Program-made: the position numbers and the translations under genes
Source of the DNA: Bifidobacterium callimiconis
GTDB taxonomy: Bacteria > Actinomycetota > Actinomycetes > Actinomycetales > Bifidobacteriaceae
Assembly (NCBI RefSeq): GCF_003952005.1
Contig: NZ_QXGJ01000001.1
Coordinates: 124,001 to 188,000, forward strand
Length of the DNA stretch: 64,000 nt
Reading direction: 5' to 3'
The notes under the pieces: generated by a model
Told to the model about the DNA's origin: nothing
The model's input: only the letters and a program-made list of their open reading frames with translations
Database searches by the model: none
Shown: positions 18,065 through 27,319 of the stretch, piece by piece
How positions within the stretch are numbered: position 1 is the first letter of the stretch
Layout of the letters: each line of letters starts with the position of its first letter

Positions 18065-19374
18065 TTACCGAGCATCACCGTTTTTTATACCATCGACAAT
18101 TTCCGACAAATAGGTCGTACTATCAGCTTTCATCGATTGTTCAAGATCAATAATGCACTGATAAACTCCCAGCTCACGCTCTTTTAAATCCGTCTGATCA
18201 CTGCCGTATGCCATTTTTAACGATTCGATATACTGTCGAATGTCGTCGACCTCTTGATTCAGGTCCTCTCTTCCGTTGGGGTTGACGACCCTTTGCAGAT
18301 CCTGAATGCCGATCCAGTCATTATCAAAATTTTGATCCGCTACAGTGAGCGTAACAAGCCTCAGCCAGTTAGGATCAAAATCATTGGATACCAATACCGT
18401 ATCAATAGGACGTCGTTCACCTCCACTAACGGTAAACATCGATCCACTTTGCATCCCCAGTAATCTCTGCACGTAAAGAAGATCCCAGGAAGCATTCCAC
18501 GCGGTCTTGGCAATCCGGTTGGCAAGCTCCCGACGCTTCTCCGCTACCTGCGCTGAAGAAAGTCCACCCTTCTCGATCTCCTCTTTGATCGAGTCGGTTT
18601 GACTGCGCAATTGATCAAAGTGAAGGAAACTACGCGCCCTCGATCGGTACTTTTCCGACTTATCGCCACCAGACATGTCCCTAGCGGACAAGAACAGGAT
18701 TATCAAAGATAGAGGGTATGCAAGCACCGATCCGTACTTATTGCGCATCCATCCCCATTCATCATTAAGCATTCGCTTCTTATCTTGCATCGTACGAGGC
18801 TCACCCTTCTCAATCTCAATGAGAGAATGGAGGAAATGCAGCAGGATGCCATAAAATGCAAACACCTGCGCCTTAACAGCCCTACATTCACGGCGAATGC
18901 GCTTCCGATCCTTGGGCTCAATACCCCGCTTCCGCCCATGCCTAGTCCTACCGGCACGTTCGAAATCTGCATCGTTCATGGTCATTAGCTTTTCTACAGC
19001 CGTCTGAGAGTTATACCATCCCTCGTAATGGAACTCACCGATTCTTGGACAATACCTTTCCGCAAGGCCAAATAGCTCAAAAAAGGCAGTCTTGGTAGTC
19101 CTGCAGAACGGATGTTGTATCCTTGCTTGCATTGCTCGCGTAAGTACCGAATCACAGGGGCAAACGACTCATCTTGGACCGTCTCAAAAAAGTATTTGTC
19201 CATTTCAATCACAACATTTGTATCAAGGATAGGGCAACAAAGATCCAACGGGTCAATTTCTGGCAAATGAATCAGACGGCAGCTCTGAACTACGTCACTA
19301 CTCTGTCTCCATGAGATCTTCGAAGCCACATCAGAATCCCTAACCACAGAGTCTTTTATTGCCTTGCCAAGCAT
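18065..19374 (-). pseudogene. PIN-like nuclease gene interrupted by a frameshift at a run of six A/T
   Basis: Two overlapping frames (19374-18994 and 19132-18065) appear to be one gene of about 435 residues. The first part has PILDTNVVI (first PIN aspartate). The next part continues with the acidic FFELFGLAE stretch and later has the WDLLYVQ and TVLVSNDFD acidic motifs of a PIN fold. Adding one base to the A-run at 19079-19084 joins the frames smoothly into RLPFFELFGLAERY. Between the PIN halves lies a helical insert with a hydrophobic stretch (AYPLSLIILFLSARD). It may be a toxin or defence nuclease. The shift could be a mutation, a phase-variable run, ribosomal slippage or a sequencing error. 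Confidence 0.6.
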
Positions 19375-19412
19375 CGATCGTTCCCCTTTGCAAATACACC
19401 TTTTGCCATTAT

Positions 19413-19426
19413 GGGGCTATAGGAAC
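19413..19426 (+). repeat. Left terminal inverted repeat of the insertion sequence
   Basis: GGGGCTATAGGAAC, exact complement of 21027-21040. Confidence 0.8.
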
Positions 19427-19449
19427 TTTTGTGGTGTTTTAGGTTTGTC

Positions 19450-19689
19450 TTATCTCTGTTCTGAGTGACGGCCGTGTCCTGTCCTTGCATGGCGTTTGTT
19501 CCTGTGACGGGTACTGTGGCGGGCGGGCTGCTTGCCTATCTCAGAGAGCCGGAGGGCAAACAGCGGCGGTTCCGTAATAGCGGCGACGAGTGGCAGCCAG
19601 TGTCCGCCGGTGATGCCGTTACCGAATGCCTCGGCAAGGTTGGATGAGATCTGGACGAGCTGCAACAGCGTTTCGACAATTTGCGTCAT
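19450..19689 (-). CDS. Possible small passenger protein of the insertion sequence
   Basis: A 79-residue frame inside the terminal repeats, downstream of the transposase on the same strand. Its N-terminal half is helical and partly hydrophobic (VETLLQLVQISSNLAEAFG) and the tail is basic. There is no clear ribosome site. I do not recognise it and it could be a chance frame. Confidence 0.3.
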   Translation of the reverse strand: MTQIVETLLQLVQISSNLAEAFGNGITGGHWLPLVAAITEPPLFALRLSEIGKQPARHSTRHRNKRHARTGHGRHSEQR

Positions 19690-19751
19690 GCCGGCGTCTA
19701 TGCGTCCAGCGCGCGTGGCGCCGGCTCAGAGATACGTGGAAGCCGCGATGG

Positions 19752-20954
19752 TCAGCAGTCGAATCGCCGCCCGACGTGGGTGTGGAACTCGTCCCAGCTG
19801 ATGCCGGTGCCGTATTCCGGTGCGCCGGTGTCGCCGTCCTCTTCGGCCGGTGACGGTCGTGCCGGACTCCGGTGTTCGGGTCTGATCAGTGATGCGGGGT
19901 CCGGGGATCCGCTTTTCATGTAGCGCACCCATTCGCAGGCGCGTCTCATGTGTTCCTCGGGCAGACCGTGGTGGTCGAGGAGCACGTGCTTGAGCGGCGA
20001 GTTGACGCCGCCCTCCAGCCGGTTCGTGGTGCGCACCACCGGACCGCCGGCCGTGAGCGCAGGTTCGAGGAACGCGAACAGCTTGCCCTCGCGGAACAGT
20101 CGCTCCAACCGCCGGTAGCAGCGTCTGACCTCCTGGTGGGTCCACCACCACTCCCGGCGCGTGGCCTTCGGGTTCGTCGGATCGTCCCTCGCGAAGGTGC
20201 GTTCGTTGATGAAATCACCCCACCTGAGATGCCATGCGTTGAGCGCCTCGCCCCATCGGGCCGCCTGTTCGGCGTCGTGCACCTTGGTGAGCCGGTCGGA
20301 GAGTTTCTTGAGCTCCTTGCCCGCATCGAGCCTGGGCTTCGACGTGAGATCGGCCCTCGTGTTGCGCTGCACGTGCACCAGGCAGCGCTGGATCCGCGTA
20401 TCCGGCCATGCGGCGTTGCATGCGGTCTCGGCGCCGTGCAGCCCGTCGGTGATCAGCACGTCGGGCGCGGGGATGCGCGAGAACAGCGCCATGTACGCGG
20501 CCTTCGACTCGTGCGCGCACCACCGCAGGCCCAGCACCTCGCCGCTCTCGCCGTCGACCGCGACGATCAGGCACCAGCCGTGGTTCATGTACGTGCCGTC
20601 CGCCATCACCGTGTGATGCCTGACGATCGGCGGCGGGATGACGGGCCGGACGTTCCAGCACCATTGAATGCGTTTGCGCAGCGCGCGCGGCCCCGGGCCC
20701 ATGTCACCCTGCGTCCTGCCGGAAAGCAGCCAGTCGAGGAAGGCCCGCAGATCGGCGTCATGTTTCCTGTCCGGCCTGGGCGCGGTGACCCCCAGTGAGC
20801 AGTCCGTGCATTTGCAGCGTTGGGAGCCGGCCTTCGTTCTTCCGTTCTTCCTCATCGGTTTTCCGCATACCGGGCACAGCCGGGCCCTCTTCGACTTCGT
20901 CCTCATGCACCCATCGAACAGGCACCGGACGACCGGACCGGCGGTCTTTAACAC
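19752..20954 (-). CDS. Transposase, IS256/IS1249-type
   Basis: Up to 400 residues; an alternative start is the ATG at 20906. The N-terminus carries a zinc-ribbon (CPVCGKPM and a second CKCTDC pair). The DDE residues are visible in MADGTYMNHGW (first Asp), VLITDGLHGAETACNA (second Asp) and TNRLEGGVNSPLKH (Glu), with the CLVHVQRN block typical of mutator-type transposases. The gene looks intact, so the element may be active. Confidence 0.9.
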   Translation of the reverse strand: MLKTAGPVVRCLFDGCMRTKSKRARLCPVCGKPMRKNGRTKAGSQRCKCTDCSLGVTAPRPDRKHDADLRAFLDWLLSGRTQGDMGPGPRALRKRIQWCWNVRPVIPPPIVRHHTVMADGTYMNHGWCLIVAVDGESGEVLGLRWCAHESKAAYMALFSRIPAPDVLITDGLHGAETACNAAWPDTRIQRCLVHVQRNTRADLTSKPRLDAGKELKKLSDRLTKVHDAEQAARWGEALNAWHLRWGDFINERTFARDDPTNPKATRREWWWTHQEVRRCYRRLERLFREGKLFAFLEPALTAGGPVVRTTNRLEGGVNSPLKHVLLDHHGLPEEHMRRACEWVRYMKSGSPDPASLIRPEHRSPARPSPAEEDGDTGAPEYGTGISWDEFHTHVGRRFDC

Positions 20955-21026
20955 GACAACGCATTAAAACCACCCCGACACGCCTACTGCTACAAGGCCA
21001 AACCCCGGTCATAAACACCACGTTTG

Positions 21027-21040
21027 GTTCCTATAGCCCC
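21027..21040 (+). repeat. Right terminal inverted repeat of the insertion sequence
   Basis: GTTCCTATAGCCCC, exact complement of 19413-19426. Confidence 0.8.
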
Positions 21041-21547
21041 ACAAGGGGTGCCGGTTTTTTTGTTGCTCATCGGGATATCGAGATGCATGGGCCGGCGAGC
21101 GCCGAACACGTTCCGAGAAAGCTGTTAATAGATGCAGGGGGCTTCCGTTGTTTCTGCGGTTCAGTCACTCGCTTCTTCGCGACTCACCCCCAGGCATCAA
21201 TAGAAGCTGGGAATCGGTGGGGTCCGGCAGGATGAACGTCTCGCCCGCCCGTTCTCGAATGATTTGATCAGAGTGGATCGCACGGAAGTGTCATCGTCGG
21301 GAGAATTGCTGCCCGTTTTGCGACGATGAGTGACCTTACGGCTCAGACGACGATACGCGTCGCCTGAGCGCAGGTTAGACATTATCGAAACTTCCAGTCA
21401 TGGAAACGATCGTTCGCATCGTGCGGTGGCCGCGTCATTCCATCGTCGAAACCCCTAACGACGTAAGGCATGGCAACCGTTGGGATATCACCGATATCCC
21501 AACGGTTGATGGGTGGGGTTTCGCGGGGACTATGGGCTTCGGTTAGG
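21041..21547. other. Gap between the insertion sequence and the glycosidase gene
   Basis: No well-supported gene. A 61-residue frame (21382-21197, minus strand, rich in Arg and Ser) has a weak GGAAG site and is probably chance. A long perfect hairpin stands at the right end, described separately. Confidence 0.45.
21474..21508. terminator. Long perfect hairpin after the GH1 gene
   Basis: A perfect 16-pair stem (arms 21474-21489 and 21493-21508) with a three-base loop, 40 bases beyond the glycosidase stop. It has no T-run, so it may stabilise the transcript end or act as a factor-assisted terminator. Confidence 0.6.
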
Positions 21548-22804
21548 CTAGAGCACGGTGGTTTCGACGATGTGCTGGTAGACGGCGAAGCTGGGCTTGG
21601 GCGTGCGCGCGAAGGTTCCGTTTTCGCGGTCTACGGAGCATAGGCCGAGCCGGGAGTCGTAGGCGGAGATCCATTCGAAGTTATCCATGAGGGTCCAGTG
21701 GAAGTAGCCCTTGACCGGTACGCCGTCGCGGACGATGTGGGCGAACTGGGCGAGGGAGTCCTCGATGAATCTGCAGCGCAAAGTGTCGTCGTCGGTGGAG
21801 GCGCCGTGTTCGGTGACCACGATCGGCAGTCCTGTCAGTTCGTGGATGTAGATGACGGAGTGGGCGAGGGATTCGGGGCGGAATGCGGTGCCCATGCCGT
21901 TGACGGGTTCGCCAGGGGCGGGCGGGATGATGCCGTCGTCGCCGAAGACGAGCTGTTCGTAGTTCTGCACGCCGATGAAGTCGTCGCCCTGGACGGCGTC
22001 GACCCAGGTGCCGTAGCAGGCGTCGCGTTTCTGCTGGCACAGTTCGCGGCCGTGTTCGGTCACGTAGGTGTCGTCCATCACGGACAGGGACAGGCCGACC
22101 GGGACCGTGGGGGCGATCGCGCGAATGGCGGCGACGGCGGCGCGGTGGGCCTTCTTGAATCCGTTCTCGAGTTCGTCGAATTCCTCGGGGATGGCGACGT
22201 TGCCGGCGCGGTAGCGTTCGACACCGGTCTTGGCGGATGCGGCGTCGAGGCAGGCGCGCTGCAGTTCGATGGCCTCCGGGGGCAGGCCTCCCATGGCGAG
22301 GATGTGGGGCAGGTTGGGCTCGTTGAAGGTCACGGCGAGGGCGACACGGTCGCCGATGCGCTGCATGACGCGGGTGCATTCGTCGGCGAACCAGTCCGCG
22401 GCCTGGGGGTTGAGCCAGCTGCCCTGGCGTGCGAACCAGTCGGGCGCGGTGAAGTGGCTGAGTGTGATGGCGGGGGTGATGCCGCGTTCGAGGCAGGCGT
22501 CGATCTGACGGTCGTAGTGGTCGAGGGCGGTCTCGTCGATCTTGCCCTGTTCGGGTTCGATGCGGGACCATTCGATGGAGAACCGGTAGGCGTTGAGCCC
22601 GTGGTCCTTGATGAGGTCGAGGTCGGTCTGCCACATGTTCCAGCTGTTGTCGGCGAGGCCGGCGGGCTCCTTGAAGACGCTGGGGGTGACGTGTTCGAGG
22701 AAGGTGGTGTCGGCGTGCTCGTCGCCGCCGTCGATCTGGTGTCCGGCGGAGGACACGCCCCACAGGAAGTGGTCGGGGAACTGTGCCGTGCTGCTGGTGG
22801 TCAT
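21548..22804 (-). CDS. Family GH1 beta-glucosidase
   Basis: A 418-residue GH1 enzyme. The fold begins with FPDHFLWGVSSAGHQIDGG; the acid/base glutamate is in TFNEPN and the nucleophile in VVTEHGAS; the C-terminal WTLMDNFEW helps bind sugar. The ATG at 22804 follows an AGAAGGAG site; the open frame upstream is not part of the family. No signal peptide is seen, so it works in the cytoplasm. It lies 59 bases after a GH78 rhamnosidase gene, so the pair probably removes rhamnose and then glucose from plant glycosides such as rutinosides. Confidence 0.95.
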   Translation of the reverse strand: MTTSSTAQFPDHFLWGVSSAGHQIDGGDEHADTTFLEHVTPSVFKEPAGLADNSWNMWQTDLDLIKDHGLNAYRFSIEWSRIEPEQGKIDETALDHYDRQIDACLERGITPAITLSHFTAPDWFARQGSWLNPQAADWFADECTRVMQRIGDRVALAVTFNEPNLPHILAMGGLPPEAIELQRACLDAASAKTGVERYRAGNVAIPEEFDELENGFKKAHRAAVAAIRAIAPTVPVGLSLSVMDDTYVTEHGRELCQQKRDACYGTWVDAVQGDDFIGVQNYEQLVFGDDGIIPPAPGEPVNGMGTAFRPESLAHSVIYIHELTGLPIVVTEHGASTDDDTLRCRFIEDSLAQFAHIVRDGVPVKGYFHWTLMDNFEWISAYDSRLGLCSVDRENGTFARTPKPSFAVYQHIVETTVL

Positions 22805-22863
22805 GATTGATGCTCCTTCTGGTTGTTGTAATCGTGTCTGATGGTCTGGGGGCGGCTGCCGGT

Positions 22864-25662
22864 TTACAGGTGGTGTTCGGCCATGAACCTGTCGGCCGCG
22901 CTGACGATGAGGTCGGGCATCGGGCAGTAGCCGCGTGCCGAGGCGACGGTGGGCAGTTCGCCGATGGGGTCGTCGAGATAGGCCTTGGCGTTGCCGGCGA
23001 ATACCACGTCCGCGTCGTCGCCCGCGTACATCGGGTTGCCGCACTGTCGCAATGCGTCGCGCAGCTCGTCGAACAGGGGCTTGTCGTCGATCAGGTCGCG
23101 GATCGTGGCGACGTGATGTTCCGGTCTGGTGAACGGGACGGTCCATGTGTGGGTGCCGTGGCCGACCGTGGCATGGGTGCCGTCAGGCAGGGTCACCTCG
23201 GCGGTGACGCCGGCGGGCAGGATGATCGTCGCGCTCATCGTATCGTTCTCGAGTCTCCATGCGGTGTCGATCGTGCCGTACGGGGTGGTCTGGCTGGCGG
23301 TCGCGTGGCTGAGGTCGCCAGTAGGCTGAGGAGCGAATCCGACCTTACGGTATCCGGGTTCGATGATCGACAGTCCGGCCACGCCGCTGATGAGCCATCC
23401 GGCGATGGCGCCGAGCGCGTAGTGGTTGAACGAGGTCATCTCGCCGGGGTTGATGTCGCCGTTGGGCAGCATGGAGTCCCAGCGTTCCCACACGGTCGTG
23501 GCGCCCATGGTGACCGGGTACAGCCAGCTGGGGCAGCCGCGTTCGAGCAGCAGTCGCATCGCCAGGTCCATGTGTCCGCTTTTGGCGAGGGCGGGACAGA
23601 CGAGCGGGGTGCCGAGGAATCCGGTGGATACGCGGAACGCGGTCGTTCGCACGATGTCGGCGAGACGGTCGGCGGCGCCCGTGAACTGGCGGCCGGGCTC
23701 GAGCAGATCCCACACGATGGCCATCGCGTACACGCTGGCGCAGTCGGACAGCACGCGTCCGCCGGCGGTCACGTATTCGTCGCGGAACGCGCGGGCGATC
23801 TCGTCGGCCAGTCTGGCGTACCTGTGTGAGCCTTCCCTGTCGTTCAGGGCCTCGTGCGCGCGGGCGACGAGGCGTGTGGAGTGGGCGAAGTACGCGGTGG
23901 CGACCACGTCGGGATTGGCCTTGGAGCCGCCGGGGTTGTCGGGCGGGGCGGTCGGGTCGAGCCAGTCGCCGAACTGGAATCCGCCGGCCCAGATGTGCGT
24001 GCCATCGGTGAGCTCCTCCACGCCGTCGATGAACGCGTCCATCATGGCGATGTTGTCGGCGAGGATCCTGGTGTCGCCGGTGGTCTCGTAAATAGCCCAG
24101 GGAACCAGCACGGCGGCGTCGCCCCACCCGCAGGTCAACTGCGGGCCGTCGAGCACCTGGGGCACGACGACGGGAATGCCGCCGTTGTCGCCGCGGTCGG
24201 ATTCCACGTCGGTCAGCCATGAGGCGAGGAAGCCGCCGCAGTCCATGAGCCGGGTGGCGGTCGGCGCGTACACGGCGATGTCGCCGGTCCATCCGAGGCG
24301 TTCGTCACGCTGCGGGCAGTCGGTGGGGATCGTGATGAAGTTACCGATGGTGCTCCACACCGCGTTGAGGAACAGACGGTTGACCTGCGGGTCCGAGCAG
24401 TCGAACCGGGCGAGCCTGTCCATGTCCGCGGACAGCACGCGCAACGTCGCGTCTTCGAGTGCGAGTTCGGTCACGCCCTGGATCTCGACGTAGCGGAATC
24501 CGTGCTGGGTGAGCTGCGGTTCGAGGACCTGTTCGGGCGAGCCGTCAAGGATGAACGTGTCGACGGCCTTCGCATTGCGCAGGGGACGCACGCCCAGTTC
24601 CCCGTGTTCGAGGACCTCGGCGTGACGCAGGGTGACCGTGTCGCCGGCCTTGCCGCCGCGTACGGTGAGCCTCACCCAGCCGGTCGCGTTCTGTCCAAAA
24701 TCGATGATGGTCCTGCCGGACGGCGTGGTGATGATCTCCCGTGCGGGCAGTTCGTCGATGATGCGCGCCGACGGGGCCGTCTGCGGCACGATCCTTGCCT
24801 CGGGCATGGGCAGCACGCGCACCGTTTGCTCGTCGTCGGGCTTACCGAGGAGCGGACGACGGGTGTCGGTGTCCTGTCCCTGATACAGGTCGTTGGCGAG
24901 GATGTTGGACTGGCGCCATGTCCAGGTCTCGTCGGTGCCGAGCACGTGCGCGCCGTCTGCGTCGGTCCACCTGAGGTCGGCGAGCAGCCACAGGTCGTCC
25001 CCGTACACGTTGGTGCGCATGGCCCAGGTGAGGTTGCCACGCCACCAGCCGTTGCCCAGCAGAACCGCGATCTCGTGCTCGCCCGGCGTGAGCATGTCGG
25101 TGACGTCATGGGTGGATGCGGTGATGCGCTTGTCGTATTCGGTCCATCCGGGCGCCAGCTCGTCGTGGCCGACACGTTGGCCGTCGATGTAGGCGATGAG
25201 GATGCCGCCTGCGGTGAGCGTCAGTCGCGCGTCACGAGCGTCCGGTCCGACGGTGAACCGTCGGGTCAGCACCGGTGCGGGGTCCTCCCGGCCGACGGAC
25301 GGGACCGGGGTGACCGGCACGGCATGCCAGTCCGTTTTATCCAGCAGGCCGCATTCCACGGTGACGGGATCCGACCATGCGGACCACGTGTCGTCGGTAT
25401 CGGGAACACCGATTCTGACCGTGGCATGTTCCAGTGAGGCGAGCGGAGTTGCGGGCCACGGCACGTGCACGCCGTCCGCGTCGTCGATCTCATGGACGTG
25501 CGCGATGCCGGCCTGATCGGTCACCTCGATTCTCGCCTGTGTCGGATGCCAGTCGGCCGGCGCGTCCTGTACACGCCAGGACAGCGATGGGGTGGGGTCG
25601 TCGAATCCGATGACCGTGTCGGATGCGCGGTGGTGTCCGAAGCGTACGTCCACGACCTTCAT
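22864..25662 (-). CDS. Family GH78 alpha-L-rhamnosidase
   Basis: A 932-residue enzyme without a signal peptide. N-terminal beta domains (residues 1-300) include the carbohydrate-binding part 'IAYIDGQRVGHDELAPGWTEYDKR'. The catalytic (α/α)6 barrel follows with the family signature DCPQRDERLGWTGD near residue 450, holding the acidic catalytic residues, and WGDAAVLVPWAIYETTGD. The C-terminal beta domain ends in a tail of about 80 residues with LDDPIGELPTVASARGYC. Family members release terminal L-rhamnose. It is followed by the GH1 gene and preceded by an MFS transporter, forming a catabolic operon. Confidence 0.95.
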   Translation of the reverse strand: MKVVDVRFGHHRASDTVIGFDDPTPSLSWRVQDAPADWHPTQARIEVTDQAGIAHVHEIDDADGVHVPWPATPLASLEHATVRIGVPDTDDTWSAWSDPVTVECGLLDKTDWHAVPVTPVPSVGREDPAPVLTRRFTVGPDARDARLTLTAGGILIAYIDGQRVGHDELAPGWTEYDKRITASTHDVTDMLTPGEHEIAVLLGNGWWRGNLTWAMRTNVYGDDLWLLADLRWTDADGAHVLGTDETWTWRQSNILANDLYQGQDTDTRRPLLGKPDDEQTVRVLPMPEARIVPQTAPSARIIDELPAREIITTPSGRTIIDFGQNATGWVRLTVRGGKAGDTVTLRHAEVLEHGELGVRPLRNAKAVDTFILDGSPEQVLEPQLTQHGFRYVEIQGVTELALEDATLRVLSADMDRLARFDCSDPQVNRLFLNAVWSTIGNFITIPTDCPQRDERLGWTGDIAVYAPTATRLMDCGGFLASWLTDVESDRGDNGGIPVVVPQVLDGPQLTCGWGDAAVLVPWAIYETTGDTRILADNIAMMDAFIDGVEELTDGTHIWAGGFQFGDWLDPTAPPDNPGGSKANPDVVATAYFAHSTRLVARAHEALNDREGSHRYARLADEIARAFRDEYVTAGGRVLSDCASVYAMAIVWDLLEPGRQFTGAADRLADIVRTTAFRVSTGFLGTPLVCPALAKSGHMDLAMRLLLERGCPSWLYPVTMGATTVWERWDSMLPNGDINPGEMTSFNHYALGAIAGWLISGVAGLSIIEPGYRKVGFAPQPTGDLSHATASQTTPYGTIDTAWRLENDTMSATIILPAGVTAEVTLPDGTHATVGHGTHTWTVPFTRPEHHVATIRDLIDDKPLFDELRDALRQCGNPMYAGDDADVVFAGNAKAYLDDPIGELPTVASARGYCPMPDLIVSAADRFMAEHHL

Positions 25663-25747
25663 GGGAGTGTTCCTTTCCGAAGCGGGTCCCGCACGGGGCG
25701 GGACCCTGGTATTCGTTGATGTCTGATTGTCCTGGCGGGCTGGGCGT

Positions 25748-27061
25748 TTACTTGACGCCCTTGACGAGGGGCATCATGCCGGCGGCTACCAGGGCGAGGA
25801 CCGCGGCGACGCACCAGTAGAGCAGATAGTTCTGTCCGGCGCCCATGTTGATGAAGAATGGGGCGCAGGCGGGGGCTGCGGCCTGGCCGATGGACAGGGC
25901 CACCGAGAACATGGACATGTCCTTGCCGGTGTCCTTCTTGTTCGGCAGTACGGCCACGCACAGTGCCAGATCGACGGTGAGGTACATGGCCTGGCCGATG
26001 GCGAACAGCTCCCATGCGATCGCGAACTGCACGAATCCGTGGGAGGTGCCGGCCAGCACGAGGGCGGCGGCCATGCAGATGCCGGCGATGACGACGAGGG
26101 GCTTGCGCCGGCCGATCTTGTCGGAGATCCAGCCGGAGACGGTGAAGAAGATCACGCTGACCGGCGCGGACATGAGCGTGAGCGTGCCGGCTGCGGCGCC
26201 CACCGAGGTCAGCGGGGTGTCGAGCTTGTCGATGAGGTAGTAGGTGAAGTAGCTGAACAGCGCGGCGATCGTGAAGCCGGACAGCACACGGGTGATCCAC
26301 ACGAACATGTAGTCACGGGCCTTGAAGCCGGAGAACAGGCCGCGGAACACGTCGCTGGCCCGGCCTTCGGGAACTTCGTCCTTGGTCTTGTGCGGGTCCT
26401 TGTACAGGATGAGCAGCGGGATCGAGGTGATCAGGCCCAAGGCGACGGGCGTGGCCATGAGCAGCATCGGCCAGCGGACGAGCGCGCCGGCGAGGTAGGA
26501 GCCGAACGAGGTGGCGAGAGCACCGAACATGCCCATGAAGCCCATCACGCGAGCGCGGTACTTGTCGGGTACGCCTTCGGCCGGGATGACCGAGTAGATC
26601 GAGAAACCGCACTGCATCATCATCAGACCGAGGCAGTAGCAGATGCCGATACCGATGGCGTTCGTGAACAGGCCGACGCCGAGCATCATGATCACCGAGA
26701 CGATCAGGCAGCCGGCGATCCACGGCTTGCGGCGTCCCCAGCGGCTGGTGGTTCGGTCGGACAGAGCACCGATGAACGGCTGGGCGACGATGTTGATGGC
26801 CGCGCCGAGCGCGGTGATGGAACTGTAGATCGTGTTGCGTGTGGCGGCGTCCATGGCGTTCGGCCCGTCGGCCAGCGCGGCGATGCGCAGCGACAGACAG
26901 GTTCCCAGTGACATGCACATGATGTACATGCCGATGGCGGCGATGAGGATCAGCGCGATGGTGCGTTTCGGATCGCCGTATTCGGCGACCACGCGACGGT
27001 AGTCCTCCTCCTGAGCCCGGTGGATGGCCTCGTTTTCGGTGACGGTTGACGGTGCAGCCAT
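25748..27061 (-). CDS. MFS sugar/glycoside transporter
   Basis: A 437-residue protein with 12 predicted membrane segments; the loop motif between helices 2 and 3 is DRTTSRWGRRKPWI and the matching loop after helix 8 is DKIGRRKPLV. It resembles GPH/MFS-type importers in bifidobacterial oligosaccharide clusters. It is the first gene of the unit that continues with GH78 and GH1 and starts 259 bases from a divergent IclR gene, so it probably brings in rhamnosylated plant glycosides. The substrate is inferred from the operon. Confidence 0.9.
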   Translation of the reverse strand: MAAPSTVTENEAIHRAQEEDYRRVVAEYGDPKRTIALILIAAIGMYIMCMSLGTCLSLRIAALADGPNAMDAATRNTIYSSITALGAAINIVAQPFIGALSDRTTSRWGRRKPWIAGCLIVSVIMMLGVGLFTNAIGIGICYCLGLMMMQCGFSIYSVIPAEGVPDKYRARVMGFMGMFGALATSFGSYLAGALVRWPMLLMATPVALGLITSIPLLILYKDPHKTKDEVPEGRASDVFRGLFSGFKARDYMFVWITRVLSGFTIAALFSYFTYYLIDKLDTPLTSVGAAAGTLTLMSAPVSVIFFTVSGWISDKIGRRKPLVVIAGICMAAALVLAGTSHGFVQFAIAWELFAIGQAMYLTVDLALCVAVLPNKKDTGKDMSMFSVALSIGQAAAPACAPFFINMGAGQNYLLYWCVAAVLALVAAGMMPLVKGVK

Positions 27062-27243
27062 GATGCGTTCTCCTTCGTTCGGACATCATTGTTCCTGCGA
27101 CGGATCGACGCCGCGTCCGCCTGTGGCGTGGACGGCGCCGCCGTTTCGGATACGTCCGACGCGGTCATTGCATCGGACGCGGATTATGCGTTTCAGCTGT
27201 TGACTCCGATTCTGCCCGACCGGCAGGCAGTGCACGGACCCGG

Positions 27244-27289
27244 TTTCCATTGGATGGAAAAAGACCTGATTTTTCCATCCAGTGGAAAA
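27244..27289. promoter_or_regulatory. Operator array between the IclR gene and the glycoside operon
   Basis: Alternating TTTCCA and TGGAAA half-sites form three overlapping inverted repeats: TTTCCAT-TGG-ATGGAAA (27244-27260), TGGATGGAAAAA against TTTTTCCATCCA (27251-27281), and TTTTCCA-TCCAG-TGGAAAA (27271-27289). IclR-type operators commonly use TGGAAA/TTTCCA halves. The site lies in the divergent promoter region, so the regulator probably controls itself and the operon. Confidence 0.7.
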
Positions 27290-27319
27290 TCATGCAAGCC
27301 ACGGCTAGACTCGAATGTC

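Larger units (their letters stand above)
19413..21040 (-). mobile_element. Insertion sequence, IS256-family IS1249-like
   Basis: A unit of 1,628 bases bounded by inverted repeats: GGGGCTATAGGAAC at the left edge and its exact complement at the right edge, with similarity extending imperfectly to about 27 bases (GTGGTGTTT on both sides). Inside are a full transposase gene and a small possible passenger gene on the same strand. No matching target duplication is visible in the eight bases outside the ends. It lies just upstream of the frameshifted PIN-like gene and may have displaced its promoter. Confidence 0.8.
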
